In this document: positions 44,409 to 53,969 of the stretch, in pieces | Layout of the letters: each line of letters opens with the position of its first letter | Position numbering within the stretch: position 1 is the stretch's first letter | Source: Achromobacter xylosoxidans | Lineage (GTDB): Bacteria; Pseudomonadota; Gammaproteobacteria; Burkholderiales; Burkholderiaceae_B | Direction: 5' to 3' | Assembly (NCBI RefSeq): GCF_001457475.1 | Contig: NZ_LN831029.1 | Span: forward strand, 6,200,001 to 6,264,000 | Length of the DNA: 64,000 bases | Translations under genes and position numbers: made by a program | Notes under the pieces: model-generated | Database searches by the model: none | Seen by the model: the letters and a program-made list of their open reading frames with translations, nothing else | Told to the model about the DNA's origin: nothing

Positions 44409-45671
44409 TCAGGCAGTCGGGCGGAACGCCCGCGTGAAGAAATCGGCGCCCCCGAAATTGCCCGACTTCAAAGCGATGCTGATGCGCGCCTGCACCGCCT
44501 GCGCGTACCCGGCGCACCACGGCACCCCGGGATCGATCTGCTCGCCGATGGCCAGTTGCGCCAGGCCCAGCGCCCGCACCACCGCGCCCGAGGTCTCGCC
44601 GCCCGCCACGATCAGCTGCCGCACCCCGAGCCGCGCCAGGCCCGCCGCGATCCGCGCGATCGCGTCCTCGACCAGGGCGCCGGCGCGAGCCGCGCCCAGG
44701 CTGGCCTGCGCCGCCTGCACCGCGTCGGGCCGGGCGGTCGAATAGATCAGGATGGGGCCGTCGGGCAAGCGCGGCGCGGCCCAGGCCAGCGCCTGCGCCA
44801 CGACGTCATCGCCCGCGTCGATACGCAGCGGGTCCAGCGCCAGCGCGGGCCGGCCGGTCGCGATGAACGCGGCCACCTGCCCCTGGGTGGCGGTCGAGCA
44901 GCTGCCCGCCACCACGGCCTGCGCGCCCGCTGCGCGCGGCAGCCCGGCGGCGGCGCCCGGCGCCAGCCCCAAATTGCCAGGCAGGCCGATGGCCACGCCC
45001 GATCCCCCGGTCACCAGCGGCATACCCTTGGCCGCCGAGCCCAGCGCCAGCAGGTCGTCGTTGGAGATGGCATCGACGATGGCGATCTCCACCCCCGCCT
45101 GCCGCAGTTCGTCGATGCGATCATGAATCGCGCGGGCGCCACGCGCCACCACCGCGTAGTCGATCAGGCCGACCTTGCGCCGCGTCTGCGCCGCCAGCAC
45201 GCGCACCAGGTTCGCGTCGGTCATCGGCGTCAAGGGATGATCCCGCATGCCCGATTCGTTCAACGGCACGTCGCCGGCGAACAGATAGCCCTTGAACACC
45301 GTGCGCTGGTTGTCGGGAAAGGCCGGCGTGGCAATGGTGAAATCCGTATCCAGCGCCGTCATCAGCGCATCGGCGACCGGACCGATATTGCCCGCGGGCG
45401 TGCTGTCGAAGGTCGAGCAGTACTTGAAATAGATCTGCCCGGCGCCCTGCGCCCGCAGCCAGGCGAGCGCCGCCAGCGATTGCGCCACCGCTTCGGCGGC
45501 CGGCAGCGTGCGGGTCTTGAGCGCCACCACCACCGCGTCCGCCGGCGTCTCGAGCGGTCCGGCCGGCACGCCGATGGCCTGCACGGTGCGCATGCCGGCG
45601 CGCACCAGGTTGTTGGCCAAGTCGGTGGCGCCAGTGAAGTCGTCGGCGATGCAGCCCAGTTTGATCGTCAT
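44409..45671 (-). CDS. otnK: 3-oxo-tetronate kinase (DUF1537 family)
   Basis: 420 residues. N-terminal substrate domain GCIADDFTGATDLANNLVRAG (about 6-26) and STFDSTPAGNIGPVADAL; C-terminal nucleotide domain (LIVAGGETSGAVVRALG). Phosphorylates the 3-oxo-tetronate made by the dehydrogenases. Its ATG overlaps the ltnD stop by four bases. Last gene of the operon. Confidence 0.92.
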   Translation of the reverse strand: MTIKLGCIADDFTGATDLANNLVRAGMRTVQAIGVPAGPLETPADAVVVALKTRTLPAAEAVAQSLAALAWLRAQGAGQIYFKYCSTFDSTPAGNIGPVADALMTALDTDFTIATPAFPDNQRTVFKGYLFAGDVPLNESGMRDHPLTPMTDANLVRVLAAQTRRKVGLIDYAVVARGARAIHDRIDELRQAGVEIAIVDAISNDDLLALGSAAKGMPLVTGGSGVAIGLPGNLGLAPGAAAGLPRAAGAQAVVAGSCSTATQGQVAAFIATGRPALALDPLRIDAGDDVVAQALAWAAPRLPDGPILIYSTARPDAVQAAQASLGAARAGALVEDAIARIAAGLARLGVRQLIVAGGETSGAVVRALGLAQLAIGEQIDPGVPWCAGYAQAVQARISIALKSGNFGGADFFTRAFRPTA

Positions 45672-46573
45672 GCGGACTCCGGCAAAGTGATTCCGGGGAA
45701 GATCTTGATGACCGCGCTGTCGTCTTCGCGCCCGTGCCCGGCGGCCGACGCCTGCATGAACATCTGGTGCGCGGTGGACGCCAGCGGCAAGGGAAAGCTG
45801 CTGTGGCGCGCCGTGTCCAGCACCAGCCCCAGGTCCTTCACGAAGATGTCCACCGCCGACAGTGGCGTGTAGTCGCCCGCCAGCACGTGCGCCATGCGGT
45901 TCTCGAACATCCAGCTGTTGCCGGCGCTGTGGGTGATGACCTCGTACAAGGCATCGGCGTCGACGCCTTCGCGCAGACCCAGCGCCATGGCCTCGGCCGC
46001 AACGGCAATGTGCACGCCGGCCAGCAGCTGGTTGATGATCTTGACCTTGCTGCCCGCCCCGGCGCGCTCGCCCAGCCGGTAGACCTTGCCCGCCATCGAC
46101 TCCAGCACGTTGCCGCAGGCGGCATAGGCGGCTACGGTGCCGGCGGTCATCATGGTCATCTGGCCGGCCGCGGCCTTGGCCGCGCCGCCCGAGATCGGCG
46201 CATCCAGGTAGTGGATGCCCAACGCCGCCAGGCGCGCCTCCAGCCCGCTAGACCAGGCCGGGTCCACCGTCGAGCACATCACGAATACGCTGCCGGGCCG
46301 CATGGCCGCCGCGATGCCGCCCTCGCCGAACAGCACGCTCTCGGTCTGCTGCGCGTTCACCACCACGCTGACCACCACCTCGCAGGCGACGGCCATGTCG
46401 GCCAGCGTCGCGCAGGCCACGCCGCCTTCTTCGGCGAACGCCGCCGCGACGCCCGGCCGGATATCGTAGGCATGCACCCGGCAACCGGCGCGGCGCAGGC
46501 TCTGCGCGATGCCCGCCCCCATCGCGCCCAGGCCGATCACGCCGACCGGGCGCATTTCGTTGACTGCGCTCAT
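45668..46573 (-). CDS. ltnD: L-threonate dehydrogenase type (beta-hydroxyacid dehydrogenase)
   Basis: 301 residues, 3-hydroxyisobutyrate dehydrogenase family. NAD site GVIGLGAMGAGIAQSL (about 11-26), substrate loop DAPISGGAAKAAAGQ and catalytic lysine in GSKVKIINQLL. Would oxidise L-threonate (C2) to 2-oxo-tetronate. It overlaps otnK and denD by four bases on each side. Confidence 0.9.
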   Translation of the reverse strand: MSAVNEMRPVGVIGLGAMGAGIAQSLRRAGCRVHAYDIRPGVAAAFAEEGGVACATLADMAVACEVVVSVVVNAQQTESVLFGEGGIAAAMRPGSVFVMCSTVDPAWSSGLEARLAALGIHYLDAPISGGAAKAAAGQMTMMTAGTVAAYAACGNVLESMAGKVYRLGERAGAGSKVKIINQLLAGVHIAVAAEAMALGLREGVDADALYEVITHSAGNSWMFENRMAHVLAGDYTPLSAVDIFVKDLGLVLDTARHSSFPLPLASTAHQMFMQASAAGHGREDDSAVIKIFPGITLPESA

Positions 46574-47547
46574 GCCTGCCCCCGCAAGTCGTCGCCGATG
46601 TAGGCGCGGATGATCTCGGCGAAATCGCTGTCGCCCTCCAGCCCCAGGCGCGCCGCCCGCGCCGTGTCCCAGCGGCCCGGCCAGCTGCCGACGATGGCCT
46701 GCACCCGCGCATCCGCCTGCCAGCGGATGCGGTCGGCCACCGTGTCGCCCGCGATCTCGCGCAAGGCCCGCACCATCTCGGCCGCCGTCACCGAGACGCC
46801 CGGCAGGTTGATCGGCCGGCGATCCGCCACCGCCCCGGCGTCCAGTTCGCAACCGGCGATCAAGGCCTGCACCGCCCGGCGCGGCGACAGCAGCCACAGG
46901 CGCGTGTCGGCGGCCACCGGGCATGCCGCCGGCTCGCCATTGAGCGGCTCGCGGATGATGCCGCTGGCGAACGACGAGGCCGCCGCGTTGGGCCGGCCCG
47001 GCCGCACACTGATGGTGGGCAGGCGCAGCGCGCGGCCGTCGACGAAGCCGCGGCGCGTGTAGTCCGCCAGCAGCAGCTCGGCGATGGCCTTCTGCGTGCC
47101 ATAGGAGGATTGCGGATTGAGCGCGGTGTCGTCACGCACCGTTTCCGGCAGGGCGCCGCCGTAGACCGCGACCGAGCTGGTGAACACCACGCGCGGCCGA
47201 TGGCCTTGCCGACGGCAGGCCTCCAGCAAGGCGCGCGAGGCATCCAGGTTGATGCGCATGCCCAGGTCGAAATCGGCCTCGGCCTGGCCGCTGACGATGG
47301 CGGCCAGGTGGAAGATCACCGCGGTATCGGCGCCGATCAGGGATCGCAGGCAATCGGGATCGGCGACGTCGCCCTCGACCGAACGCACGCGCGTGTCGTT
47401 GATGGCGTCGGTCCGGGTCACGTCGAGCAAGTCGATCTGGGAGATCGGCACGCGCTCGCCACCCAGGGCCAATCGCCCCTGTTCCAACAGCTTGCGCGCC
47501 AGGCGCTGGCCCAGAAAGCCGGCGCCGCCGGTAATCAGTATCTTCAT
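46570..47547 (-). CDS. denD: D-erythronate dehydrogenase type (extended SDR)
   Basis: 325 residues, extended [14 protein letters not shown] at the N terminus (residues 7-17), catalytic Ser in [10 protein letters not shown], Tyr/Lys in SSYGTQKA, and [22 protein letters not shown] for the substrate. Would oxidise D-erythronate to its 2-oxo form, which the adjacent OtnI converts to 3-oxo. Four-base overlaps with ltnD and otnI. Confidence 0.9.
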   Translation of the reverse strand: MKILITGGAGFLGQRLARKLLEQGRLALGGERVPISQIDLLDVTRTDAINDTRVRSVEGDVADPDCLRSLIGADTAVIFHLAAIVSGQAEADFDLGMRINLDASRALLEACRRQGHRPRVVFTSSVAVYGGALPETVRDDTALNPQSSYGTQKAIAELLLADYTRRGFVDGRALRLPTISVRPGRPNAAASSFASGIIREPLNGEPAACPVAADTRLWLLSPRRAVQALIAGCELDAGAVADRRPINLPGVSVTAAEMVRALREIAGDTVADRIRWQADARVQAIVGSWPGRWDTARAARLGLEGDSDFAEIIRAYIGDDLRGQA

Positions 47548-48335
47548 CGCTCGCCTCCCGCGAGATAGGGTTTGGCCCAGCCGAGCCCCGCCGTCGTGTC
47601 GCCCTTGGGCCGGTATTCGCAGCCGATCCAGCCCGCGTAGCCCAGCGTGTCGACCAGCGCCAGCAGGTACGGGTAGTTCAGTTCGCCCAGGTCGGGCTCG
47701 TGGCGGTCCGGCACGCCGGCGATCTGGATATGGCCAATGCCCGCCATGTCGCGCCGCAGCTTCACCGCCAGGTCGCCCTCGACGATCTGGCAGTGGTAGC
47801 AATCGAACTGCACCCGCAGGTTGTCGGCGCCAACCTCGGCGCGGATGGCCTGGGCCTCGTCCTGGCGCGTCAGGAAATAGCCGGGCATGTCGCGCGGATT
47901 GATCGGCTCGATCACGATGGTCACGCCAGCGCTGGCGGCCGCGCGCGCGGCGCTTTCCAGGTTGCGCAGGTAGGCCTGGCGATGCGCGGCGCGCTCCTGC
48001 CCGGCCGGGACCCGTCCCGCCATCACGTGCAGGCTGCGGTTGCCCAGCGCCGCGGCATACTCCAGCGCCCGGTCCAGGCCCCGGCGAAACTCGTCCTCGC
48101 GCCCCGGCAGCGCGGCGATACCGCGCTCGCCGGCCGCCCAGTCGCCCGGCGGCGCGTTGAACAGCGCCTGCGTCAGGCCGTGCGCCTGCAGCCGCGTCCG
48201 GATCTCGGCGGCCGGATGGTCATAGGGAAACAGGAACTCCACGCCCTGGAAACCATCGCGCGCGGCGGCGGCGAAGCGCTCCAGGAACGGGTGTTCCGCA
48301 TACATCATGCTCAGGTTCGCGGCCTGGCGCGGCAT
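47544..48335 (-). CDS. otnI: 2-oxo-tetronate isomerase
   Basis: 263 residues, hydroxypyruvate isomerase family TIM barrel. [23 protein letters not shown] at the start, [17 protein letters not shown] with the metal-binding Glu, [10 protein letters not shown] and [15 protein letters not shown] with the His. Converts 2-oxo- to 3-oxo-tetronate. Overlaps denD by four bases. Closely similar to the paralogue at 37035. Confidence 0.9.
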   Translation of the reverse strand: MPRQAANLSMMYAEHPFLERFAAAARDGFQGVEFLFPYDHPAAEIRTRLQAHGLTQALFNAPPGDWAAGERGIAALPGREDEFRRGLDRALEYAAALGNRSLHVMAGRVPAGQERAAHRQAYLRNLESAARAAASAGVTIVIEPINPRDMPGYFLTRQDEAQAIRAEVGADNLRVQFDCYHCQIVEGDLAVKLRRDMAGIGHIQIAGVPDRHEPDLGELNYPYLLALVDTLGYAGWIGCEYRPKGDTTAGLGWAKPYLAGGER

Positions 48336-48386
48336 GTCGGCTCCTTCAGGTCGTGGCGGGCGCCGTCGGCCCGCGCGATGCGCGGA

Positions 48387-49025
48387 TCAGTAGCGCGCCC
48401 CGAACACGGCGCGTAATTCCTCGATCGCCGTCTCGGACAGGGGCGCGGGCCGGGGCTCGGACATCAGCCACAGGCGCGCGGTCTCTTCCAGTTCCTCCAG
48501 CGCATGGGATGCGTGTGACACCGACCGCTCCCACACCACGGGCCCCAGGCGCTCGAACAGCACCCCCCGAACCTGCGCCGCCAGCGCCGCCACCCGCGCG
48601 GCCGCGACCGGATCGCCCGGCCGCCGATAGGGGATCAGCGGAATGCGGCCCACCTTCATCACCTGGTAGGGCGTGATCGGCGGCAACACCTCGTCCTGGC
48701 GCCAGACGCCGGCCAGCGTCAGCGCCACCAGGTGCGTCGAATGCGTATGCACGACGCCGCGCGCGGCGGGATCGGCCTGGTAGATGCCCCGGTGCAGCGC
48801 CAGGGTCTTGGAAGGCTTGCCGCCCGAAACCGGATTACCGGCCAGGTCCACCTTGGCCAGCCCGGCCGGATCGAGCCGACCCAGGCAGGCGTCGGTGGGC
48901 GTGATCAGCCAGCCGTCATCCAGGCGCGCACTGATGTTGCCGGCCGCGCCGACGGTGTAGCCGCGTTGGTAGAGACTGGCCCCGACGGTGCAAATCTCCT
49001 CGCGGATACGGGTTTCCAGGCTCAT
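48387..49025 (-). CDS. otnC: 3-oxo-tetronate 4-phosphate decarboxylase (class II aldolase fold)
   Basis: 212 residues. Zinc site HTHSTH (about residue 93), upstream AAGNISARL for phosphate binding, and catalytic acidic residues nearby. Removes CO2 from 3-oxo-tetronate 4-phosphate to give dihydroxyacetone phosphate. First gene of the operon, 51 bases before otnI. Confidence 0.9.
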   Translation of the reverse strand: MSLETRIREEICTVGASLYQRGYTVGAAGNISARLDDGWLITPTDACLGRLDPAGLAKVDLAGNPVSGGKPSKTLALHRGIYQADPAARGVVHTHSTHLVALTLAGVWRQDEVLPPITPYQVMKVGRIPLIPYRRPGDPVAAARVAALAAQVRGVLFERLGPVVWERSVSHASHALEELEETARLWLMSEPRPAPLSETAIEELRAVFGARY

Positions 49026-49098
49026 GGCGCGCCCCGCGCAGGGCGGTGACGGACAGCGGAATAGTCTTGCGGCATGCGCGCCTCCCTCGGCATAGTCA

Positions 49099-49111
49099 TA
49101 TGGTCATCATA
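49099..49111. promoter_or_regulatory. operator candidate upstream of otnC
   Basis: TATGGTCATCATA, a dyad with TATG/CATA arms in an AT-rich patch 74 bases before otnC. Plausible site for the GntR protein encoded at 43655. Confidence 0.45.
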
Positions 49112-49212
49112 CAAATTTTGCCGAAAAAGCCGGTAGCGGGATTACCCGGTAGCGCGAGCCTTGCCTCGTCCGTCGCCTCCTCGTCCGTCCGCCCGTTAGC
49201 GAGCGACGGCCC

Positions 49213-49659
49213 TCACAGCGAATAGCGGTAGTCGCAATTCAAGGTCGCCTTGAGCGGATTGCCCGCTCCCGAGGCGGTCGGGCCGCCCGGCCGCGGCCCG
49301 GTCAGCCTGGCCTGGAAGGTGCCGGCCACATCCCCGTTGGCAACCTTCCTGACCGCGACGGTGCCCGGCAAGGCGTACAGCGTCAGCGGCCAGGCGTCGT
49401 CGGAGGCGACAAGGGTGAAGACGCCGAGCGGAAAATCCGCCACCACGTAGGCCGGGGCATCGCCCGAGTCGAAGCCCTGCGTCGCGTTTCCATAGGTCAG
49501 CGTCAGGTTGAGTTCCTCCGACGACGGCGACGGAATGGCGCCGCGCAGCGCCACCTTGCCGCTTTCCGAAACGCACGACAGCTCGGCCGGCGCAGAGCCG
49601 GCGTGGGCCGCGCCGGCCAGCAGCAGGCAGGACAGAAACCAGGGGGCGGACAGCTTCAT
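49213..49659 (-). CDS. hypothetical exported protein
   Basis: 148 residues, not recognised. Signal peptide (MKLSAPWFLSCLLLAGAAHAGS, cut near residue 19). The mature part is short, beta-rich in appearance, with two cysteines (SCVSES near the start and NCDYRYSL at the end) that could form a disulfide tying both ends. The ATG at 49659 is chosen over the long upstream extension, which lacks a signal sequence. Periplasmic or surface location likely. No operon partner. Confidence 0.65.
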   Translation of the reverse strand: MKLSAPWFLSCLLLAGAAHAGSAPAELSCVSESGKVALRGAIPSPSSEELNLTLTYGNATQGFDSGDAPAYVVADFPLGVFTLVASDDAWPLTLYALPGTVAVRKVANGDVAGTFQARLTGPRPGGPTASGAGNPLKATLNCDYRYSL

Positions 49660-49847
49660 GTGACGGGATTCCTTGCGGCGGCCGGACGCGGCCGGGGGGC
49701 GATCATCGAGCCGCCATATTAGCGGCCAAATGCCCGCCAGCCCACCGGCGGCAGGCAATGCCAGCGTTCGCATACAAGTCGTAATACGCATCGCCGTCGA
49801 TGAGGCTAGGATGCCGTCATCGATCCGCCGCTTCCCGGAGCCCGCCC

Positions 49848-50282
49848 ATGACCGTTGTCCGATCCCTCGCCTGCGCCGCGCTGCTGCTGGCGGCCGCCTC
49901 ATCCCACGCCGAAAGCGTGGCCCTGCGGGCCGACAAAGCCACCGCCGGCGTCGACCCGCAAACCTCGATGCGCTATGTCGACGTGGTGCTGCATCCCGAC
50001 AGCCGCCAGGCCCTGGCGGACTTCACCCGCGACCGCGTCGGCAAGCGCATCCAGCTGCGCTCGAACGGCGTGCTGCTGTCCTCGGCCACGCTGCAAAGCC
50101 CGCTCGAAGGCGACAGCTTCCGCATCGTCGCGGGCGAGCATGGCTTCGCCGGCAAGTCCGCCGACGAGATCGCCAAGGGCATCATGCATGGCGGCGGCCT
50201 CACGGTGGATGACGAAGGCTCGACCCCGGGCGACATCGGCACCCGGCCCAGCAAGCGGTCCGCCCCGGCCGGGGGCAACTGA
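49848..50282 (+). CDS. exported protein with SecD P1-head-like domain
   Basis: 144 residues with a signal peptide cut near SHAES (about residue 21). The mature part (VDVVLHPDSRQALADFTRDRVGKRIQLRSNGVLLSS region) resembles the periplasmic P1-head subdomain of SecD (substrate-side loop), but there are no transmembrane segments. The C-terminal tail is Gly/Pro-rich. A stand-alone copy of this fold is seen in several proteobacteria with unknown role. The domain call is by pattern only. Confidence 0.65.
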   Translation: MTVVRSLACAALLLAAASSHAESVALRADKATAGVDPQTSMRYVDVVLHPDSRQALADFTRDRVGKRIQLRSNGVLLSSATLQSPLEGDSFRIVAGEHGFAGKSADEIAKGIMHGGGLTVDDEGSTPGDIGTRPSKRSAPAGGN

Positions 50283-50310
50283 ACCACCGACCGCGTGCCT
50301 CCGGCGGGCG

Positions 50311-51219
50311 TCAGCGCCCCGCCGCCGCGTCGACGAAGGCCGCCAGATCGCGGTTGAACCGCTCGGCCTCTTCCACGAACGGCGCGTGTCCCGACGCCGC
50401 ATATACCGAGCCGCGCACGCGCGGATTCAACTGCCTGGCGCGTTCCAGCGACGGCTCGGCGCGCACCAGCGCATCGCGCGCGCCATAGATCAGCCATAGC
50501 GGCTTGCGCATCGCGCCCAGGCCCTGGCGGGCCGCGATCGTCATCCGCGGCACCGCGGCCTGCATCCCGGGCGACGCCAGGGCGGCGTTGGCCAGCAGCC
50601 GCTCGAACGTGGCCGTGTCCGGCTGCGTCTCGAAACACAGCGCCAGGAAGGCGCGTTCGGCGTCCAGGTGCCTCTTCAGGTCGGTCGACGCCATGCCGCG
50701 ATACACCTCGGGATGCGGCGCGATCTGGCTGGCGTCCAGTTCGATCACGCCGCCCACGTAGACCGCGCCGGCGACATCGCCGTCGCCGTACGCGGCCAGG
50801 TAGTTGGTCGTCACGGCGGCGCCCAGCGACCAGCCCACCAGCACCGGCTGGCGCGCGCCCGACGCGGCGATCACGGCCGCCAGGTCATCGGCCCAGCGCC
50901 GGCCATCGGTGTAGGCCTGCGGCGCGATCGGTTTGCCCGACTGGCCGTGGCCGCGCAGGTCGTAGGCGATCAGGCGATAGCGCTGCAACAGGGGGCTGGA
51001 CAACTGCGCCTCCCAGCTGAGGCGGCTGCCCAGCAGGCCGTGGACGAAGACGATGGCGGGGCCGGCCGGATCGCCGGACTCCTGGATGGCAAGCGTCACG
51101 CCATCCGGCGCGACGGCGGTGTACTGGCGATCATCGGCCAATGCCGCGGCGCTCGCCGACAGCAGGGCGATCATCGCCAGCAGGCGACGGAATTGACGGA
51201 ACAAAGGCTGGCCGGGCAT
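50311..51219 (-). CDS. alpha/beta hydrolase, exported
   Basis: 302 residues. Signal peptide to about residue 29 (AAALADD). Oxyanion region HGLLGSR, nucleophile Ser131 in GWSLG, acid in YGARDALV (about 248), His278 in ASGHAPF. A periplasmic esterase or haloperoxidase-like hydrolase. Divergent from a MerR regulator, with a 24-bp dyad between, so its expression is probably MerR-controlled. Confidence 0.85.
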   Translation of the reverse strand: MPGQPLFRQFRRLLAMIALLSASAAALADDRQYTAVAPDGVTLAIQESGDPAGPAIVFVHGLLGSRLSWEAQLSSPLLQRYRLIAYDLRGHGQSGKPIAPQAYTDGRRWADDLAAVIAASGARQPVLVGWSLGAAVTTNYLAAYGDGDVAGAVYVGGVIELDASQIAPHPEVYRGMASTDLKRHLDAERAFLALCFETQPDTATFERLLANAALASPGMQAAVPRMTIAARQGLGAMRKPLWLIYGARDALVRAEPSLERARQLNPRVRGSVYAASGHAPFVEEAERFNRDLAAFVDAAAGR

Positions 51220-51259
51220 GGGGCTGACTCCTGGATGGCAAAAGGGGAATCGCAGTCTC

Positions 51260-51283
51260 GACCCTCACACCGGTGTTAGAGTC
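51260..51283. promoter_or_regulatory. 24-bp dyad, MerR-type operator candidate
   Basis: Inverted repeat with 12-base arms (10 of 12 matching) centred on ACACCGGTGT, in the gap between the hydrolase and merR genes. A TTGACT -35-like hexamer overlaps its right end on the hydrolase strand, as expected for MerR activators. Confidence 0.55.
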
Positions 51284-51309
51284 AAGCGCCCGGCTCGTGA
51301 AACTTCGCC

Positions 51310-51696
51310 ATGACACTCCCGCCCGCCGCCAAGCCGATGTCGATCGGCGCCCTTGCCCGCGCCACCGGCGCCAGCCTGCGCTCGATTCGCCATTACGACG
51401 CGCACGGCCTGCTGGCCTCCTCGCGCGCCGACAACGGCTATCGCCACTTTGCCCCCGCCGCGGTCAGCCAGGTGCGGCAGATCCAGCGCCTGATCGCAAC
51501 CGGTTTCAGTCTCGCCGAGATCCAGGGCTTTCCCGATTGCATGCGCATGATCGAGGGCGCGGCCGCCTGCCCGCAAACCTCCGAAGTGCAACGCCAGCGC
51601 CTGGCCTCGGTCGAACGGCAGATCGCCGACCTCGAACGTCGCCGCGCCCGCCTGCGCCAGATGCTGGCCGAGGGCGCCGCAACCTCCCGCGAATAG
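51310..51696 (+). CDS. MerR-family transcriptional regulator
   Basis: 128 residues. N-terminal winged helix (SIGALARATGASLRSIRHYDAHGLL, about 11-35, then NGYRHFAPAAV), then a coiled-coil dimer helix (about 92-120). Cys77 and Cys87 in the linker might sense metal or oxidants. Divergent from the alpha/beta hydrolase. Length is typical of the small drug or redox MerR proteins. Confidence 0.88.
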   Translation: MTLPPAAKPMSIGALARATGASLRSIRHYDAHGLLASSRADNGYRHFAPAAVSQVRQIQRLIATGFSLAEIQGFPDCMRMIEGAAACPQTSEVQRQRLASVERQIADLERRRARLRQMLAEGAATSRE

Positions 51697-51711
51697 CCGC
51701 GAGCAGGACGG

Positions 51712-52575
51712 TCACGGGCGCAGCCGTGGTTCCTGCTGCACGCACTCCACCAGGAAATCCATCACCGCCTTGACCGACGGCGACCGGCGCAAATCCGGAA
51801 ACACCGCCAGCCACAGATCGCGGGACGGCGCCTCGCCCGCCACCGCCAGCCGTTGCAGCATGGCGTCGCTGTCGCCAACGATCGTGGGCAGCACCACGGC
51901 GCCCAGCCCTGACCGCGCGGCCATTTGCTGCGCCGCCAGGTCGCTGGCGGCAAAGACCACCGGCCGGTGGCGGCGGACCTGATGCAGCCAGGCCTGTTGC
52001 GGCAGGGCGTCGCCGCTCGTGTCATACGCGATGAAGCGCCACTGCTCGGCGGGCTGTTCCGCGTATCCGGCGCCGCCATACAGCGCGAATCGCACCACGC
52101 CGATTTTCCTGCGCACCAGCGCATCCTCTTCCGGGCGCACGGTACGCAGGGCGATGTCGGCCTCGCCGCGGTCCAGCGCCACCAGCGACAGCGACGGCAG
52201 CAGGACCACGTTCAGCTTCGGATGCCGCTCGCGCAGCGCGGCGATCCGCGGCGCGATGCAGTGGCTGGCCAGCGACGGCGGCGCGCTGACGCGGACCGTG
52301 CCGGCGACCTCGATCGAGGCAATGCGCGACAACTGTTCGACTCCCGTGGCGATCTCGTTCATGGCGCCGGCCAGCCGCGCCAGCGCGCGTCCGTCCTCGG
52401 TCAGCGGACGGCTGCGCGGCAGCCGGTCCACCAGCCGCAGGCCCAGGGATTTTTCCAGCGCGTCGATGCGGCGCCCCACGGTGGCATGCTCGACCCGCAG
52501 TTCACGGGCGGCCGCCGACAACGATTGGGTACGCGCCAAGACGGTGAAGTAATACAGGTCCTGCCAGTCGAACAT
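51712..52575 (-). CDS. LysR-family transcriptional regulator
   Basis: 287 residues. Helix-turn-helix QSLSAAARELRVEHATVGRRIDALEKSLG (about 17-45), then the effector domain. ATG at 52575 gives the usual MFDWQDLYYF-type start; a GTG at 52587 would add four residues. Convergent with merR and upstream of an esterase gene on the same strand, with no obvious target beside it. Confidence 0.86.
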   Translation of the reverse strand: MFDWQDLYYFTVLARTQSLSAAARELRVEHATVGRRIDALEKSLGLRLVDRLPRSRPLTEDGRALARLAGAMNEIATGVEQLSRIASIEVAGTVRVSAPPSLASHCIAPRIAALRERHPKLNVVLLPSLSLVALDRGEADIALRTVRPEEDALVRRKIGVVRFALYGGAGYAEQPAEQWRFIAYDTSGDALPQQAWLHQVRRHRPVVFAASDLAAQQMAARSGLGAVVLPTIVGDSDAMLQRLAVAGEAPSRDLWLAVFPDLRRSPSVKAVMDFLVECVQQEPRLRP

Positions 52576-52688
52576 CGGATTGTCCACTCACGCCGGGGAT
52601 GATCGTGCGGGAGAAAACTCCCGGGTCCTGATGCCGCTTTTACCATGCGCCGGCGCGGCGCCGAGCCGGTCCCGGCTTCCATGGCCTT

Positions 52689-53660
52689 CTAGGGTTCAAG
52701 CGCGACCTGCAGCGCGCGCTCCAGCGACACCCGCAGCATCTCGCCGTGGCCGAACTGCGCAAACGCCTCGTAGCGGGCATCCGCGCCGCCTTCGCGCAGG
52801 CCTTCCACCATCGCGCGCACGGCAGGCTGCAGGTCGATCGGCGTGCCATCCGGCCGCGTCGACGGCGCATTGGGCCGCTGGCGCGCCGGATCGCGCGGCT
52901 TGGTGCCCGCCAGCACAAGCACGCGCTTGCCGGCCGCGCGCCGCGCGTCGAAGCGCCGCCACTCCTGCAACAGGGCGCCATCAGCCCACCAGGCCGACGG
53001 GTCGCCCGTGATGTAGCGCGCGAACGTGTCCGGCCGCGTGAACAGCACGTGCAGCGCGAACAGGCCGCCATAGGAATGCCCCCACAGGTATTCGCGTCTG
53101 TCGTCGACCGCGGCGCGGCCGCGCACCAGCGGCTTGACCCGTTCGCGCAAGAGGGCCAGGAACTCGTCCGCGCCGCCTCCCTCGCGGCCCAGCACCACCG
53201 GATTCGGCTGGCGCGCGCCCTGCTCGAACACGGGCGGCGTGTAGTCATAGGCACGCGCCACCACGTCATTGCGCGTCGGCACGTCGTAGCCCACGGCCAC
53301 CAGCACCGGCGCCCCGCCCGCGCCCAACCGCAGCAGGTCGGCATCGGTCAACGTGGCCAGCGCCGCGTTGCCGTCGAGCATGTACAACACCGCGCTGCCG
53401 CCGGCGGGCGCGGCCTGGCGCGGCACGGCGATCTGGATGCGGTAGTGGCGCTTGCCATCGGCCGAATCGAGCCGATGCGTTTCAAAGCGATAGACCGTCG
53501 ACGGCCGGTCCGCCACGGTCTCGCCGACAAGCTGCGCGCCGCGCGCGACCGGCGCGCCCGCATCGTTCGGCGTCGGAGCCTGCGCCTGCGCACCGGCGCT
53601 CCAGAGAACGCCGCTGAACAAGGCGGCTTGGCAAAGGCGGAACAGGATACGGGAGGACAT
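52689..53660 (-). CDS. exported esterase, Esterase D/Fes-IroE family
   Basis: 323 residues. Signal peptide (cut near AQAQA, about 24). Alpha/beta hydrolase with nucleophile in WGHSYGGLFALHVLF (about residue 190-200), family marker AVLYMLDGNAALATL and C-terminal His in FAQFGHGEMLR. The family includes ferric-siderophore esterases as well as S-formylglutathione hydrolases; being exported favours a periplasmic ester substrate. No siderophore genes are nearby, so a siderophore role is not supported here. Confidence 0.83.
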   Translation of the reverse strand: MSSRILFRLCQAALFSGVLWSAGAQAQAPTPNDAGAPVARGAQLVGETVADRPSTVYRFETHRLDSADGKRHYRIQIAVPRQAAPAGGSAVLYMLDGNAALATLTDADLLRLGAGGAPVLVAVGYDVPTRNDVVARAYDYTPPVFEQGARQPNPVVLGREGGGADEFLALLRERVKPLVRGRAAVDDRREYLWGHSYGGLFALHVLFTRPDTFARYITGDPSAWWADGALLQEWRRFDARRAAGKRVLVLAGTKPRDPARQRPNAPSTRPDGTPIDLQPAVRAMVEGLREGGADARYEAFAQFGHGEMLRVSLERALQVALEP

Positions 53661-53969
53661 CGGCTTCTCGGGATTGCGCGTGCCGCAGGGCGCCAGCCCG
53701 TCGGCGGAATGGAACACGGTTCGGCACGCCGCAACGGCGGCGCCTGCCGCAGCATAGCCCAAACCGGAATGGGACTTAATCCTGCTTGTCGACCAACACC
53801 CGCCGCGATTGCACGCGGCCGCCGCGCATTGGCGCGTCCGTTCCGGCAATTTCCTCACGCCCCCGGTGAATTCCTGGGGAATTCCCAGACCGATTCACGC
53901 CTTCTACGATGGCCGCCATCGATCGATGCCACGGCGCGCCGTCCCTCCCTCAACAAGGAATCCTTCGCA

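Noticed and set aside
52689..53660. Siderophore esterase (IroE).
   Set aside because: Family fits, but no siderophore synthesis or uptake gene lies nearby, so the specific name is not supported.
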